From Actinomycetes bacterium (GTDB lineage Bacteria; Actinomycetota; Acidimicrobiia; Acidimicrobiales; Palsa-688): 15,993 nt of DNA. Shown here piece after piece: positions 6,950 to 14,516 of this stretch; position 1 is the first letter of the stretch, and each line of letters opens with the position of its first letter. Location of the stretch: NCBI GenBank assembly GCA_021811865.1, contig JAKAQB010000071.1, positions 1 to 15,993 on the forward strand, read 5' to 3'. The translations under genes were made by a program, and so were the position numbers. The notes under the pieces are model-generated. The model was not told the origin of the DNA, did no database searches, and was given only the letters and a program-made list of their open reading frames with translations.

Positions 6950-7480
6950 TCAGCCATTGAGCTGGTCGAGCGAGTGCCATTCCTCGACGAGCTTCGGCTC
7001 CAGGCGACCAAGGCCGATGTGCTGGACGAAGACAGCGAGGACGTCCCCAACACCGGTGGCAGAGGGCGAGTTGATACCGTTCGCTCCAAGGGCATGCGCG
7101 GCGACGCCCAGATCCTGGCATGCGGTCCAGTCGGGACCGCTGAGCTCGTCCGTGCCGAGGCCGACCTGGGCACGGACGTCTACGTCGGTGAGGTCGAGGA
7201 CTCGCTCGAGCTCGATCTCGTAGCGGTAAAGGACCCTCGGGAGCAGCCCCTCCACCACGATCGCCTGACGTTCGCCGAGTCTCTTCAGCTCCGCGACCGC
7301 GCACGGGCGGCTCTGGCAGATGTAGAGCACGGGAAAGCTTCCCGCCGGGTTGAACCGCCCGCCGTGAAGACGCGCCCCCTCGCCGCTCAGCGGGTCGTAG
7401 CCGGGTCCGAGGTGCCGAAAGCCGTGACCGGTGAACGGCGTGAGTGGCGCGGCGACCAGGCGGCCGGCGTCGACGACCAC
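6950..7480 (-). CDS. RES domain toxin (NAD+-degrading)
   Basis: The product has 176 residues. Family marks are FRHLGPGYDPLSGEG with Arg22, HGGRFNPAG (Arg42), AVAELKR with Glu64, and NSPSATG with Ser138. These supply the Arg, Glu and Ser for which the RES fold is named. Characterised RES toxins (for example MbcT of Mycobacterium tuberculosis) break down NAD+ by phosphorolysis or hydrolysis and are held inactive by an Xre/MbcA-type antitoxin. The start is a GTG at 7480, only 4 bp after the antitoxin stop codon, with no spaced RBS of its own, so translation is probably coupled. All key residues are present, so it looks functional. Confidence 0.8.
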   Translation of the reverse strand: MVVDAGRLVAAPLTPFTGHGFRHLGPGYDPLSGEGARLHGGRFNPAGSFPVLYICQSRPCAVAELKRLGERQAIVVEGLLPRVLYRYEIELERVLDLTDVDVRAQVGLGTDELSGPDWTACQDLGVAAHALGANGINSPSATGVGDVLAVFVQHIGLGRLEPKLVEEWHSLDQLNG

Positions 7481-7484
7481 CCTC

Positions 7485-7820
7485 TTATGCCGTGACGCCC
7501 TCGGCCAGGGCCAGCACCGCGCCGATCACCCTGCGGTACTCGCCCTCGGCGATCAGCTCCAGGGGCTTTCGCCAGTCGAGGTCGGGGTTCGGGCTGCGCA
7601 GCCAGAGGCGCGCCGGCTCGTCACGGAGCACGGATCGGACCTGGTCCACCACGGCCTTGAGCTCCAAGAGCCGGTCCTCTGCCTCACGCCGGGGCATCGC
7701 CTTGGCGCTCGTCCAGCGGCTCACGCTGCGCGAGGTGGCACCCGTGATCTGAGCCAGGTCCCCCGCGTCGACGACGTGGGTGTCGATCAGCTCGTCGAGG
7801 ACGCCGCCCAGTACCGCCAT
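7485..7820 (-). CDS. MbcA/ParS/Xre (DUF2384) antitoxin
   Basis: The product has 111 residues. An N-terminal HTH (about 17-38, DAGDLAQITGATSRSVSRW) precedes a DUF2384-type toxin-binding region (about 58-106) with WLRSPNPDLDW and PLELIAEGEYRRV, the usual signature of RES partners. The ATG at 7820 is preceded on the minus strand by AAGGAG four bases away, a strong RBS, which decides the start over an ATG at 7838. The order antitoxin then toxin is the normal one for Xre-RES pairs. The protein should neutralise the RES enzyme and repress its own promoter, where a palindrome is visible just upstream. Confidence 0.78.
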   Translation of the reverse strand: MAVLGGVLDELIDTHVVDAGDLAQITGATSRSVSRWTSAKAMPRREAEDRLLELKAVVDQVRSVLRDEPARLWLRSPNPDLDWRKPLELIAEGEYRRVIGAVLALAEGVTA

Positions 7821-7845
7821 CACTCTCCTTACAGTCATGTAATTC

Positions 7846-7866
7846 GACAGGGCGCTGTCTAGTATA
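7846..7866 (-). promoter_or_regulatory. promoter and operator of the Xre-RES operon
   Basis: On the minus strand TATACT (7866-7861) is a good -10. TTCGCG, 17 bp further upstream, is a weak -35. Directly downstream lies the inverted repeat GACAG-ggcg-CTGTC (7846-7859). It ends 25 bp before the antitoxin ATG at 7820, so a repressor bound there would block the transcription start. This is the expected layout for autoregulation. On the plus strand the same AT-rich patch reads TATAAT, so transcription in the other direction is also possible. Confidence 0.5.
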
Positions 7867-7929
7867 ATGTCGCTCGAACGTCTCGCGAACAGCATCGGAG
7901 GTGTTGAGCGGCCGATGGACCTCGGTCAT

Positions 7930-8300
7930 GGATTCCTACCTCGGATCGACGCCCGGAACTACAAGGCCGTCGAGCGCTGCCTCCCCCGAGACGGACCGGG
8001 ACTGTTCAACGCCGCTGGTGCCAACTACGAGATCGACAAGAACATCGAGCGCGGCAACGGCCTGCACGGTGTGCGGATTCGATTCACACGGTCAAGGACC
8101 AACAAGGGCGGAAAGGGAAGGCTGGAGCGACGCCAAGGGCGCTCGGGGGGGATACCCCATCTACTCGTGGGATGCGCGGAAGCTCGGCTACGAGGTGGAG
8201 CACGCAGCGATCAGGGCAGGAAAGCCGTGTATCAAGCACGGGACGAAGGACTGCTTGTCGTGCCGGTGGGACAACTGGTGGCACATACCGTACCGAGAAC
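7930..8300 (+). pseudogene. scrambled remnant of an unknown cysteine-containing protein
   Basis: Natural-looking peptide appears first in one frame (RNYKAVERCLPRDGPGLFNA, then EIDKNIERGNGLHG, to about 8065). It then continues in the +1 frame (CTVCGFD, EGWSDAKGARGGYPIYSWDA, then KDCLSCRWDNWW to about 8300). The second part has two Cys-x2-Cys pairs, as in a zinc-binding fold. I do not recognise the family. The frame change suggests a decayed gene, and there is no clear start or end. Confidence 0.25.
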
Positions 8301-8317
8301 TGTACGTTCGATCGGCC

Positions 8318-8577
8318 TATCCCCGCAGCGTCCGCTGTGGCGGGCCTATCAGGCCGACCCCGACGCCGTCGAGCGCTGGAAGACCGAGCGGTACCCCGAG
8401 ATCAAAGCGGCCGCTGCGGCTGCGGGGGGCGTGATCTTCTTCGCCGACGAGGCGTCGGTGCGCTCGGACTACCACGGCGGGACCACCTGGGGTGAGATCG
8501 GGCACACCCCCGTGGTCTCCACGACCGGCGCCCGTTTTAGCGTGAACATGATCTCAGCGGTATCCCCCCAGGGAAGT
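8318..8577 (+). mobile_element. IS630-type transposase remnant (C-terminal DDE part)
   Basis: The translated segment LSPQRPLWRAYQADPDAVER, then GVIFFADEASVRSDYHGGTT and GHTPVV is characteristic of the IS630/Tc1-mariner transposase catalytic domain; FFADEA contains the second catalytic Asp. Neither the N-terminal HTH and first Asp nor the C-terminal third acidic residue is present. The match ends abruptly near 8577. No terminal inverted repeats were recognised. It is a dead fragment. Confidence 0.65.
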
Positions 8578-8685
8578 GGGCAAAGTGCAGCATACCGCCT
8601 GGAGGCGGCCGCTTGGCTCGGGACGAATTTGAACGGCGTCGATGGCTGCGAGAGCCCGTCACAGCCAACTTCTAGCCTCCACGTC

Positions 8686-8755
8686 GTGAAGGTACGAGAG
8701 GTGATCCGGATCCTGGAACGGGAGGGCTGGCGTCTCGAGAGACTCGGATCTCAGG
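8686..8755 (+). pseudogene. N-terminal fragment of a HicA-type toxin
   Basis: A GTG at 8686 opens KVREVIRILEREGWRLERL, which matches the N-terminal alpha-beta segment of HicA mRNA interferases. In an intact HicA this is followed by a GSHxxY/F motif with the catalytic His. Here the sequence turns to LGSQVQEQ and loses all similarity. Only about 23 residues remain and no hicB is seen. It is a truncated toxin remnant inside the mosaic frame. Confidence 0.45.
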
Positions 8756-9057
8756 TACAAGAGCAGAACTCGTCGTTCCTGCCTGCCAGCGCGCCGAGCG
8801 AACGGGCAGCCGCGCTGATGACCCCGCTCGAACACAAAGGCGTGACGCCGGTCCTGGTGGTGGCGACGCCGGCCTCAGGCCGGTTCACGAGCACTGACCA
8901 GCAGGCTCTCGCGCACATCGCCGCCTCGGCGAGGACGATCCCCACAGTCGTCAAGGTCTTCGACGCCGGCCTCGCCCCCGATGGCAAGGCCGCCGAGCTG
9001 ATCGTGCAGTCCTGGTTCACAGTTGTTCGGTCAAGAGGTATCCCGGAAAGCCGCTAG
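8756..9057 (+). pseudogene. unidentified open tail of the mosaic frame
   Basis: The frame continues to a stop at 9055-9057 with a peptide of natural composition (KGVTPVLVVATPASGRFTST, then IPTVVKVFDAGLAPDG). I do not recognise the family and see no start with an RBS. It ends exactly on the stop codon of the convergent livG. It is probably the 3' end of another gene that lost its beginning. Confidence 0.25.
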
Positions 9058-9812
9058 CCGGTGAAGGAGCGGATCACTCGCGGGTCCGCGAGGACCGCGT
9101 CCGTCGGGCCCGCCGCGACCAGCTTCCCCGCGTCGAGCGCCACGCCCCGCGAGCAGAGTCCGCGCACGAAGCCCACGTCGTGGTCTATCAAGAGGAGGGT
9201 CGTCGGCGACTCGCTCGTCCATCGGGAGAGGAGGTCGTGCATCTCCGAGCGCTCGTTGTCGGACAGCCCCGAGGTGGGCTCGTCGAGGACGACGACGCGG
9301 GCGCGCCCGAGCAGGGTGCGTAGGACGTCGACGTACTTCCGCACGCCGTACGGGCAGTCCTCGAGCGGGACCGCACCGTAGCGCGCGAGGTCCATCTCCT
9401 CAAGTAACGATCTCGCCGTCGCGAGTGCCCACCGCTCGGCCCGTCGCCCCGCCGGGGTGCCGAGCACCGTGGCGGCGAGGCTGACGGGCCAGCGGGTCTC
9501 GAGGCCGAGCATGAGGAACTGCAGCGCCGTGACCCCCTGCACGCGCCCAACGGACTGCAAGCTGCGACCGACCCCGAGCTGCGCTATGCGGGTTGGCGCC
9601 AACCGGGTGACGTCCGTGCCGTGGATAGCGACTCGTCCGGCGGCCGGGTGGTAGTAGCCGCACACGACGTTGGCAAGCGTCGTCTTGCCGGCACCGTTCG
9701 GTCCGACCACCCCGACGCGAGTGCCCGCCTCGAACGTCACCGAGACCTCGTCGAGCGCGCGGACGCTGCCGAGCTGCACGCTCACCTGCGAGAGGTCGAC
9801 GGCGCTCACCAT
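9054..9812 (-). CDS. livG: branched-chain amino-acid type ABC transporter ATPase (LivG-like)
   Basis: The 252-residue ATPase powers import. Walker A is GPNGAGKT (37-44), a Q-loop Gln86 sits in GRSLQSV, Walker B is VVVLDEPTSGL (Asp177, Glu178), and the switch His is His211. The signature region reads CPYGVRK (153-159) where LSGGQ or the LPYG form of LivG proteins is expected, so Leu/Ser is replaced by Cys. The C-terminal ADPRVIRSF segment is typical of LivG. Its ATG overlaps the stop of livMF by 7 bp. It would pair with the LivF half of that protein at the inner face of the membrane. The substrate is presumably an amino acid or similar small molecule; the sequence does not fix it. Confidence 0.85.
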   Translation of the reverse strand: MVSAVDLSQVSVQLGSVRALDEVSVTFEAGTRVGVVGPNGAGKTTLANVVCGYYHPAAGRVAIHGTDVTRLAPTRIAQLGVGRSLQSVGRVQGVTALQFLMLGLETRWPVSLAATVLGTPAGRRAERWALATARSLLEEMDLARYGAVPLEDCPYGVRKYVDVLRTLLGRARVVVLDEPTSGLSDNERSEMHDLLSRWTSESPTTLLLIDHDVGFVRGLCSRGVALDAGKLVAAGPTDAVLADPRVIRSFTG

Positions 9813-11752
9813 CGCCCGGTTCCCGTGTCGGTGGGGCGCTCGCGGTCAGGCGGCGGGGCCTCCGGCGCGGCGGTGGCCGTCTCGGCGCGGTCGGTGCCGA
9901 GGTAGCTTCCCTCGACGACCTGCGCCCACTCGCTGGAGCGGGCGTCGCCCTCGCCAACGAGCCGCCCACGGTCCATGAGCAGGAGGCGGTCCGCGAGGCG
10001 CCACGCGACGCCGAGGTTCTGCTCGACGACGAGCACTGTCAGGGGGCGCTCGCCGCGCAGCTCGGCGAGGCGCGTCACGAGCCGATCGATGGCGACCGGC
10101 GAGAGGCCGAGGGACAGCTCGTCGACGAGGAGGAGATCGGGCTCGGGCAGCAAGGCGCACGCGAGCGCGAGCTGCTGGCGCTGGCCGCCGCTCAGCACGC
10201 CGGCGCGCCGGTCGAGAACACCCTCGAGGTCGGGGAAGAGCTCGAGGGCTTCGACGGGCGCGGATCTAGAAGAGCGCCCGCGCCGCGTCCCGGCGGCGTA
10301 GCGGAGGTGCTCGAGCACCGTCAGGCTCGGGAAAACCTTGTCCTCCGCCGGGACGAGTGAGACCCCTGCCCGGGCGCGCTCCTCGCATGGCATCCCCGCG
10401 AGCGGCACCCGCCCCGGCTGGCCGCGCAGCCAGACCTCGCCGGCCGACACCCGCCCGCCGCCTCCCGGCGGGAATCCCGCGATCGCGTAGAGCAGGCTCG
10501 TCTTTCCGGCGCCGTTGCGCCCGAGGACTGCCACGCACTCGCCCTCGCTGATCTCGAAGCGCGCCTGCTCAACCGCCGGCTCGCCGGCGCCGTAGCGGAC
10601 GGAGACGTCCTCCACCGAGAGCAGCGCTGTGCCCGGAACGACCGCGCCGGGGACCGCGGCGCGCGGGGGACGCGCCGGCGCCGTTCGCGCGGGCGCGACG
10701 GGACGCGCGCGCGCGACACCCGGTGCCCGGAACGGCGACAGAACGCGGGCGAGAGAGCGCCACATCCCGCCGGCGCCGCCGGGGACGCCGAGGAGGATCA
10801 CCGCGCTCACCACCACGTAGGCCAGCACCTCACCGTAGGCGAGGAGCTCAGCGCTCCCCGGGCTCGCCTGGCTGAACGCAAGGTTGAGCGCGACGGGCAC
10901 GCCGACCACGAACGCGGTCCCAAAGACCGCGCCACCGAGCGAGCCGAGCCCGCCGATCACGATCATCACGAAGTACGAGATCGACACGAGCACCCCGAAG
11001 CCGTCGTAGGAGACGTTGCCCGCATTGTCGGCGAGGAGGGCGCCGGCCGCGGCCGTGAGTGCCGAGGTGATGGCGAAGATCACTATCAGGGAGCGGTAGG
11101 AGTGGATACCGCTGATGTCGGCCGCGTTCCGGTTGCTGCTGATCAGCCGTAGGTTTCGGCCGAGCCGTGTGCCCGACAGGTAGCGGTAGAAGGTGTAGGT
11201 GAGCACCGCCGCCGCGCCGCTCACGAAGAGCCAGGCGGTCTGGCTCACGACGTGGAGCCCGAAGAGGTCGGGCGGAGCGGGCGCGTAGCCGGCGGTGGCA
11301 TTCTGGTGGCTCTGGACGACGTTGGCGACGTCGGTGAATGCGAACTGGACGGCGAGGGTACCGAGGAGCAGGTACATGCCGGTCATACGGCGCGAAGGCA
11401 GGCCGGAGAGGACGCCGAGCAGCGCTCCCGCCGCGAGAGCGAGCAGCACGTCGAGAAGGAGCGAGCCCGGGAAGCCCGCAGGCACGACGTAGGCTGCGTA
11501 GCCGCCGAGGAGGAGGAGGGCGGCCGTCATGACCGCGGCTTGCCCGGCCCATCCGACGAGGACCGTGAGCGACATCGCCGCCACGGACTCGATCGCGATG
11601 GTCGTGACCAGGGTGACCAGGAACGACGAGCCGCTGGCCCAGATGGCGAGTAGCAGGACGAGGGTGAACGCGATGGGGAGAGCCGGACGTGCGCGCCCGT
11701 CGAGCGGGGCGGGCCGCGGGGCCGTGGCCGGCGCAACCGCGCGGCCCAGCAC
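9806..11752 (-). CDS. LivM permease fused to LivF ATPase
   Basis: The product has 648 residues in two parts. Residues 25-330 are a LivM-type permease with about eight to ten hydrophobic segments and the conserved ISSNRNAADISGI and IVIGGLGSLGGAVFGT loops. A Pro/Ala/Arg linker (340-372) leads to a LivF-type ATPase: Walker A GRNGAGKTS (411-419), signature LSGGQRQQ (520-527), Walker B LLLVDELSLGL (Asp544, Glu545), and VVEQN in place of the switch His, as usual in LivF. An acidic-proline tail of about 30 residues closes it. Such fusions are known in actinobacteria. The start is GTG 11752, separated from the livH stop by one codon in the same frame. The fused chain fixes a 1:1 ratio of the two parts. 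Confidence 0.88.
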   Translation of the reverse strand: MLGRAVAPATAPRPAPLDGRARPALPIAFTLVLLLAIWASGSSFLVTLVTTIAIESVAAMSLTVLVGWAGQAAVMTAALLLLGGYAAYVVPAGFPGSLLLDVLLALAAGALLGVLSGLPSRRMTGMYLLLGTLAVQFAFTDVANVVQSHQNATAGYAPAPPDLFGLHVVSQTAWLFVSGAAAVLTYTFYRYLSGTRLGRNLRLISSNRNAADISGIHSYRSLIVIFAITSALTAAAGALLADNAGNVSYDGFGVLVSISYFVMIVIGGLGSLGGAVFGTAFVVGVPVALNLAFSQASPGSAELLAYGEVLAYVVVSAVILLGVPGGAGGMWRSLARVLSPFRAPGVARARPVAPARTAPARPPRAAVPGAVVPGTALLSVEDVSVRYGAGEPAVEQARFEISEGECVAVLGRNGAGKTSLLYAIAGFPPGGGGRVSAGEVWLRGQPGRVPLAGMPCEERARAGVSLVPAEDKVFPSLTVLEHLRYAAGTRRGRSSRSAPVEALELFPDLEGVLDRRAGVLSGGQRQQLALACALLPEPDLLLVDELSLGLSPVAIDRLVTRLAELRGERPLTVLVVEQNLGVAWRLADRLLLMDRGRLVGEGDARSSEWAQVVEGSYLGTDRAETATAAPEAPPPDRERPTDTGTGRW

Positions 11753-11755
11753 CGC

Positions 11756-12625
11756 CTAGAGCCTCACGCTCGGCCGCCGGCCGAGCAGGCCGTAAGGGAG
11801 CACGACGAGGACAGCCAGCATCAGCGCGTAGGAGAGCGCGTTCGCGGCGGCGCCGCCGAGGAACAGGGCGGTGAACGACTCGACGAGGGCGACGACAGTG
11901 GCACCGACGAAGGCGCCACCGACGTTGTCCATCCCGCCGATGACCGCCGCCGGGAACGCGCTCAGACCCACGTCGGACATGCTGAGCACGACCGGCGCTC
12001 GCTCGACGTAGACGACCGCGGCGAGCGCCGCGCAGCCGAACGCGACCGCCCACGCGGTCGCCCGTAGGGCGCTGCATCGCATCCCGCGGTAGGCGGCGAG
12101 GCTCTCGTCCTCGGCGATCGCCCGCATCTGCACACCGAGGTACGTGCGTCGGAGAATCCGTTCGAGCACGAACGCGAGCGCGGCGGCGCCTGCCAGGCTG
12201 ACGACGCTCGCCCACGGCACGAGGCCGCCGGCGAGGTGAAGGTAGCCGCCGGTGGGGATCGTCACACTGCGCATGCCCGACCCCCAGACGATGCCCGCTG
12301 CCTGGGTGAGGCCCAGGGCGAGGAGGAACGTCAGAGCGACCTTGGTCAGCTCGGTCTTGCCGCCGAGCAGCCGGGCAAATCCGTAGTAGACGACCAGGCC
12401 CGCGAGCAGCATCGCACCCAGGGTAAGCAGGATGCCGCCCGCGACGCCTGTGAGCGGCTGGAGCGCGGTCAGGACGAACGCCGCCACCATCAGCATCTGG
12501 CCCTGGGCGAAGTTGATGACCCCGGTGGTCCTGTACAGGTAGACGAAGCCGATGTTGACGACGCCGTAGATGGCCGTCAGCTGGATCGCGCTACCGAGGA
12601 CGTCGACGAACTCCGCGCCGCTCAT
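11756..12625 (-). CDS. livH: branched-chain amino-acid type ABC permease (LivH-like)
   Basis: The 289-residue inner-membrane permease has about eight hydrophobic helices. Family landmarks are FVYLYRTTGVINFAQGQ near residue 28, RRTYLGVQMRAIAEDESLAA in the cytoplasmic coupling loop, and SAFPAAVIGGMDNVGGAFVG before the last helices. With LivM it forms the translocation pore. It lies 30 bp downstream of the binding-protein gene and one codon before livMF. The ATG at 12625 has only a weak GGCC-rich stretch upstream. The length is normal for the family and the protein looks intact. Confidence 0.88.
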   Translation of the reverse strand: MSGAEFVDVLGSAIQLTAIYGVVNIGFVYLYRTTGVINFAQGQMLMVAAFVLTALQPLTGVAGGILLTLGAMLLAGLVVYYGFARLLGGKTELTKVALTFLLALGLTQAAGIVWGSGMRSVTIPTGGYLHLAGGLVPWASVVSLAGAAALAFVLERILRRTYLGVQMRAIAEDESLAAYRGMRCSALRATAWAVAFGCAALAAVVYVERAPVVLSMSDVGLSAFPAAVIGGMDNVGGAFVGATVVALVESFTALFLGGAAANALSYALMLAVLVVLPYGLLGRRPSVRL

Positions 12626-12655
12626 GGCCGGCCTGTTCGATGCCCCGTTAGGTGT

Positions 12656-13897
12656 TCAGTAGCTCGCGGTGCCGTAGACGGTGACCGGTTTGGAGTAGCT
12701 GCCGGGCTTGCCGCTCGGCGTGTAGACGAGCGACGAGAACACCGTCGGACCCGCGTGGAACTTCACCGACCACACGACCGGGCCGAAGGCGAGGCCGGAC
12801 AGGTCGGTGTTGGTCGTATCGAGCGCCTTCTGGAGCCCGCTCGGCGAGCAGGGGTAGCCGCACCGCTGGAGTGCCTGGGAGACGAGGAGGCCACCCGCGT
12901 AGCCCTCGACGACTGTCGGCGACGACGGGTCGTAGCCCGCGGCGGTCACGTCCTTGCGGTAGGTAGCCACACCCGCCTCGCTGCCCGATGTGCGGTAGTC
13001 GGCCACGACGGCGAACGAACTCCACGGCGCCGACGGCACGGCGACGCCCGCGAAGGCGGTGATCGGCGTGGTCGGTGCGACGCCAACGGCTTTCAGGTCC
13101 TTCATCAAGGTGGCGACGCTCGGCCCGGCGACCGCCGAGACGATCGCGGTCGCGTGCGACTGCGCGATCTGCGCCGCCTGCGTGCTGTAGTCGGTAGCCG
13201 TCGGCGACACGAGGAAGTCACCCGCGACGCTGAAGCCGAACTTGGCCGCGTCCGCTGCCACCGCGGCGCCGAAGCCCTGACCCTGCGGGGTGTCGTACCC
13301 GAAGACGGCCACGCGGCCGTGGCTCCCTGTTCCGGCGAGGGAGTGCAGGTACGCGAGCTGGACGTCCGCCTCGGCGGTGGTCGACGGGCTGTACTCGTAC
13401 ATGTAGGGATTGGCTGGGAAGACCTCGCTCGAGGGTGGCGCGACGGCGACCAGGGGGACGTGGGCGGCGGTCGCGAGCGGCAGGAGCGCCGCGTCGACGA
13501 TGCTGTCGCCGAGCCCGACGACTGCGACGACGTGGTCGACCGAGACGAGCTCGTGGAAGTCGGTGACCGCCGTGGTCGCGCTGCCCGCGCTGTCGAGCGT
13601 GATCAGGTGGATCTTGTGACCGTCGACCCCGCCGCGCGCGTTCACCCCGTCGACCGCGGCGACGATCCCCTGATGCCAGGGGACGTCGAGGAAGGTGAGG
13701 CCGGCGGTGAGGTCATCGATCTCGCCGATCACGTACGGCTTGCTCGAGCTGCTCGAGGTGGGCGTCGAGGACGACCCGCACGCAGCGAGAACCAGGCCGG
13801 CGACCGCCACCACCAGGCTCGCTGCGACGGCCCTCGCCGGACGATGCCCACCGAGGTGGGCGAACGCATGCACTGCCCGCCCGGCCAGCTTCCTCAT
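12656..13897 (-). CDS. ABC transporter substrate-binding lipoprotein (LivK-like)
   Basis: The product has 413 residues. A positively charged N-terminus, a hydrophobic stretch and a lipobox LAAC (Cys40) mark a secreted lipoprotein. A Ser-rich linker precedes the type I periplasmic-binding fold (from about 55, KPYVIGEIDDLTAG). Internal blocks such as IVAAVDGVNARGG, VVGLGDSIVDA and TDYSTQAAQI are as in leucine/amide-binding proteins. A late CGYPC may form a disulfide. The ATG at 13897 follows GGAGGAGG by four bases, an excellent RBS, which rules out the in-frame TTG at 13918. It is the first gene of the liv operon and sets its substrate, which cannot be read from sequence. Confidence 0.88.
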   Translation of the reverse strand: MRKLAGRAVHAFAHLGGHRPARAVAASLVVAVAGLVLAACGSSSTPTSSSSSKPYVIGEIDDLTAGLTFLDVPWHQGIVAAVDGVNARGGVDGHKIHLITLDSAGSATTAVTDFHELVSVDHVVAVVGLGDSIVDAALLPLATAAHVPLVAVAPPSSEVFPANPYMYEYSPSTTAEADVQLAYLHSLAGTGSHGRVAVFGYDTPQGQGFGAAVAADAAKFGFSVAGDFLVSPTATDYSTQAAQIAQSHATAIVSAVAGPSVATLMKDLKAVGVAPTTPITAFAGVAVPSAPWSSFAVVADYRTSGSEAGVATYRKDVTAAGYDPSSPTVVEGYAGGLLVSQALQRCGYPCSPSGLQKALDTTNTDLSGLAFGPVVWSVKFHAGPTVFSSLVYTPSGKPGSYSKPVTVYGTASY

Positions 13898-13948
13898 CGG
13901 ACCTCCTCCAAGACACAAACCGGCGTAACCTATGTGTATGTGTTGTGC

Positions 13949-13977
13949 AGTAGATCACTAATCGACCGGTTGGTCAA
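13949..13977 (-). promoter_or_regulatory. likely promoter of the liv operon
   Basis: On the minus strand TTGACC (13977-13972) and TCTACT (13954-13949) are separated by 17 bp, five and four matches to the sigma-70-type consensus. The predicted start lies about 45 bp before the livK ATG, leaving a leader with the repeated CACA/CATA stretch. No known operator was recognised. Confidence 0.45.
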
Positions 13978-13999
13978 GCACCGGGGGGCGACGCGCTTT

Positions 14000-14366
14000 G
14001 TGCCCATCACGACTAACGGACCGCACTACTCCGGCCTGCGTGCCTCGCCCACGCTGGGCACCGACGTGATGGTCTTCGCTGAGTGCAGCTGCCGGTGGGC
14101 CGGGCCGATCCACTGGCTCGACGGGCAGGTGATCTCTTCGGAGACCGCGAGGGCAGTCCGGGAGGAACGGGGCGTGCATGAGGAGGAGGGACGCCAGAGC
14201 CAGGATCCGGAGGTGGCGCCGGAGTGCCGCCACGACTTCGGCTGCGGCTTCTACCACGGCCTGTCGGAGCCGTGCCCGCTCCCGGTCGACGCCCCTGCGG
14301 GGCGGCTCAACTACCGGGTGCTGCGAGCCACGCTCGGGAACCGCCACGCAGCGCTGGATCGGCCTG
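14000..14366 (+). CDS. doubtful small ORF, divergent from the liv operon
   Basis: From a GTG at 14000 a frame gives PITTNGPHYSGLRASPTLG, VFAECSCRWAGPIHW and, after 14200, CRHDFGCGFYHGLSEPCP. It has several Cys and His residues that could bind zinc. The frame stays open to 14689, but composition becomes unlikely after about 14340, and an HTH-coding frame overlaps there. I do not recognise the product and there is no clear RBS. It may be a frameshifted relative of the HTH piece that follows. The end given here is where plausible coding fades, not a stop codon. Confidence 0.22.
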
Positions 14367-14516
14367 ATGGCAATCGAGGAGTTGCGGGCCTGGTTGGCCG
14401 AGCAGGAGACGGAGGCGGTGCTCGGTGCCCGCCTGCAGCGGGCCACGTGGGCGGAGATGGGCGAAGCGGTCGGGATCACCCGTCAGGGGGCGTTCAGTCG
14501 CTGGGGGGCATCGTGA
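14367..14516 (+). pseudogene. helix-turn-helix fragment
   Basis: An ATG at 14367 opens a 49-residue frame ending in ATWAEMGEAVGITRQGAFSR then WGAS and a stop. The segment is a clear HTH of the kind that ends small actinobacterial regulators (WAEIGxALGxSRQAAxxRW). The N-terminal 30 residues (MAIEELRAWLAEQETEAVLG) are helical. It is short for a free-standing protein and has no good RBS, so it is likely the C-terminal remnant of a longer gene whose upstream part is out of frame. Confidence 0.4.

Noticed and set aside
6746..7495. Plus-strand continuation of the 405-codon frame starting at 6278
   Set aside because: After about 6745 it is antisense to the RES toxin gene, which has all its conserved residues. 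The coding signal is on the minus strand.
8145..8151. G7 run as a programmed frameshift site
   Set aside because: Both frames around it look degraded. The frame used after it also appears plausible before it, so the switch is not at the run itself.
10848..12215. Minus-strand open frame of 455 codons
   Set aside because: It is a shifted frame over livH and livM with extreme arginine content and no family features.
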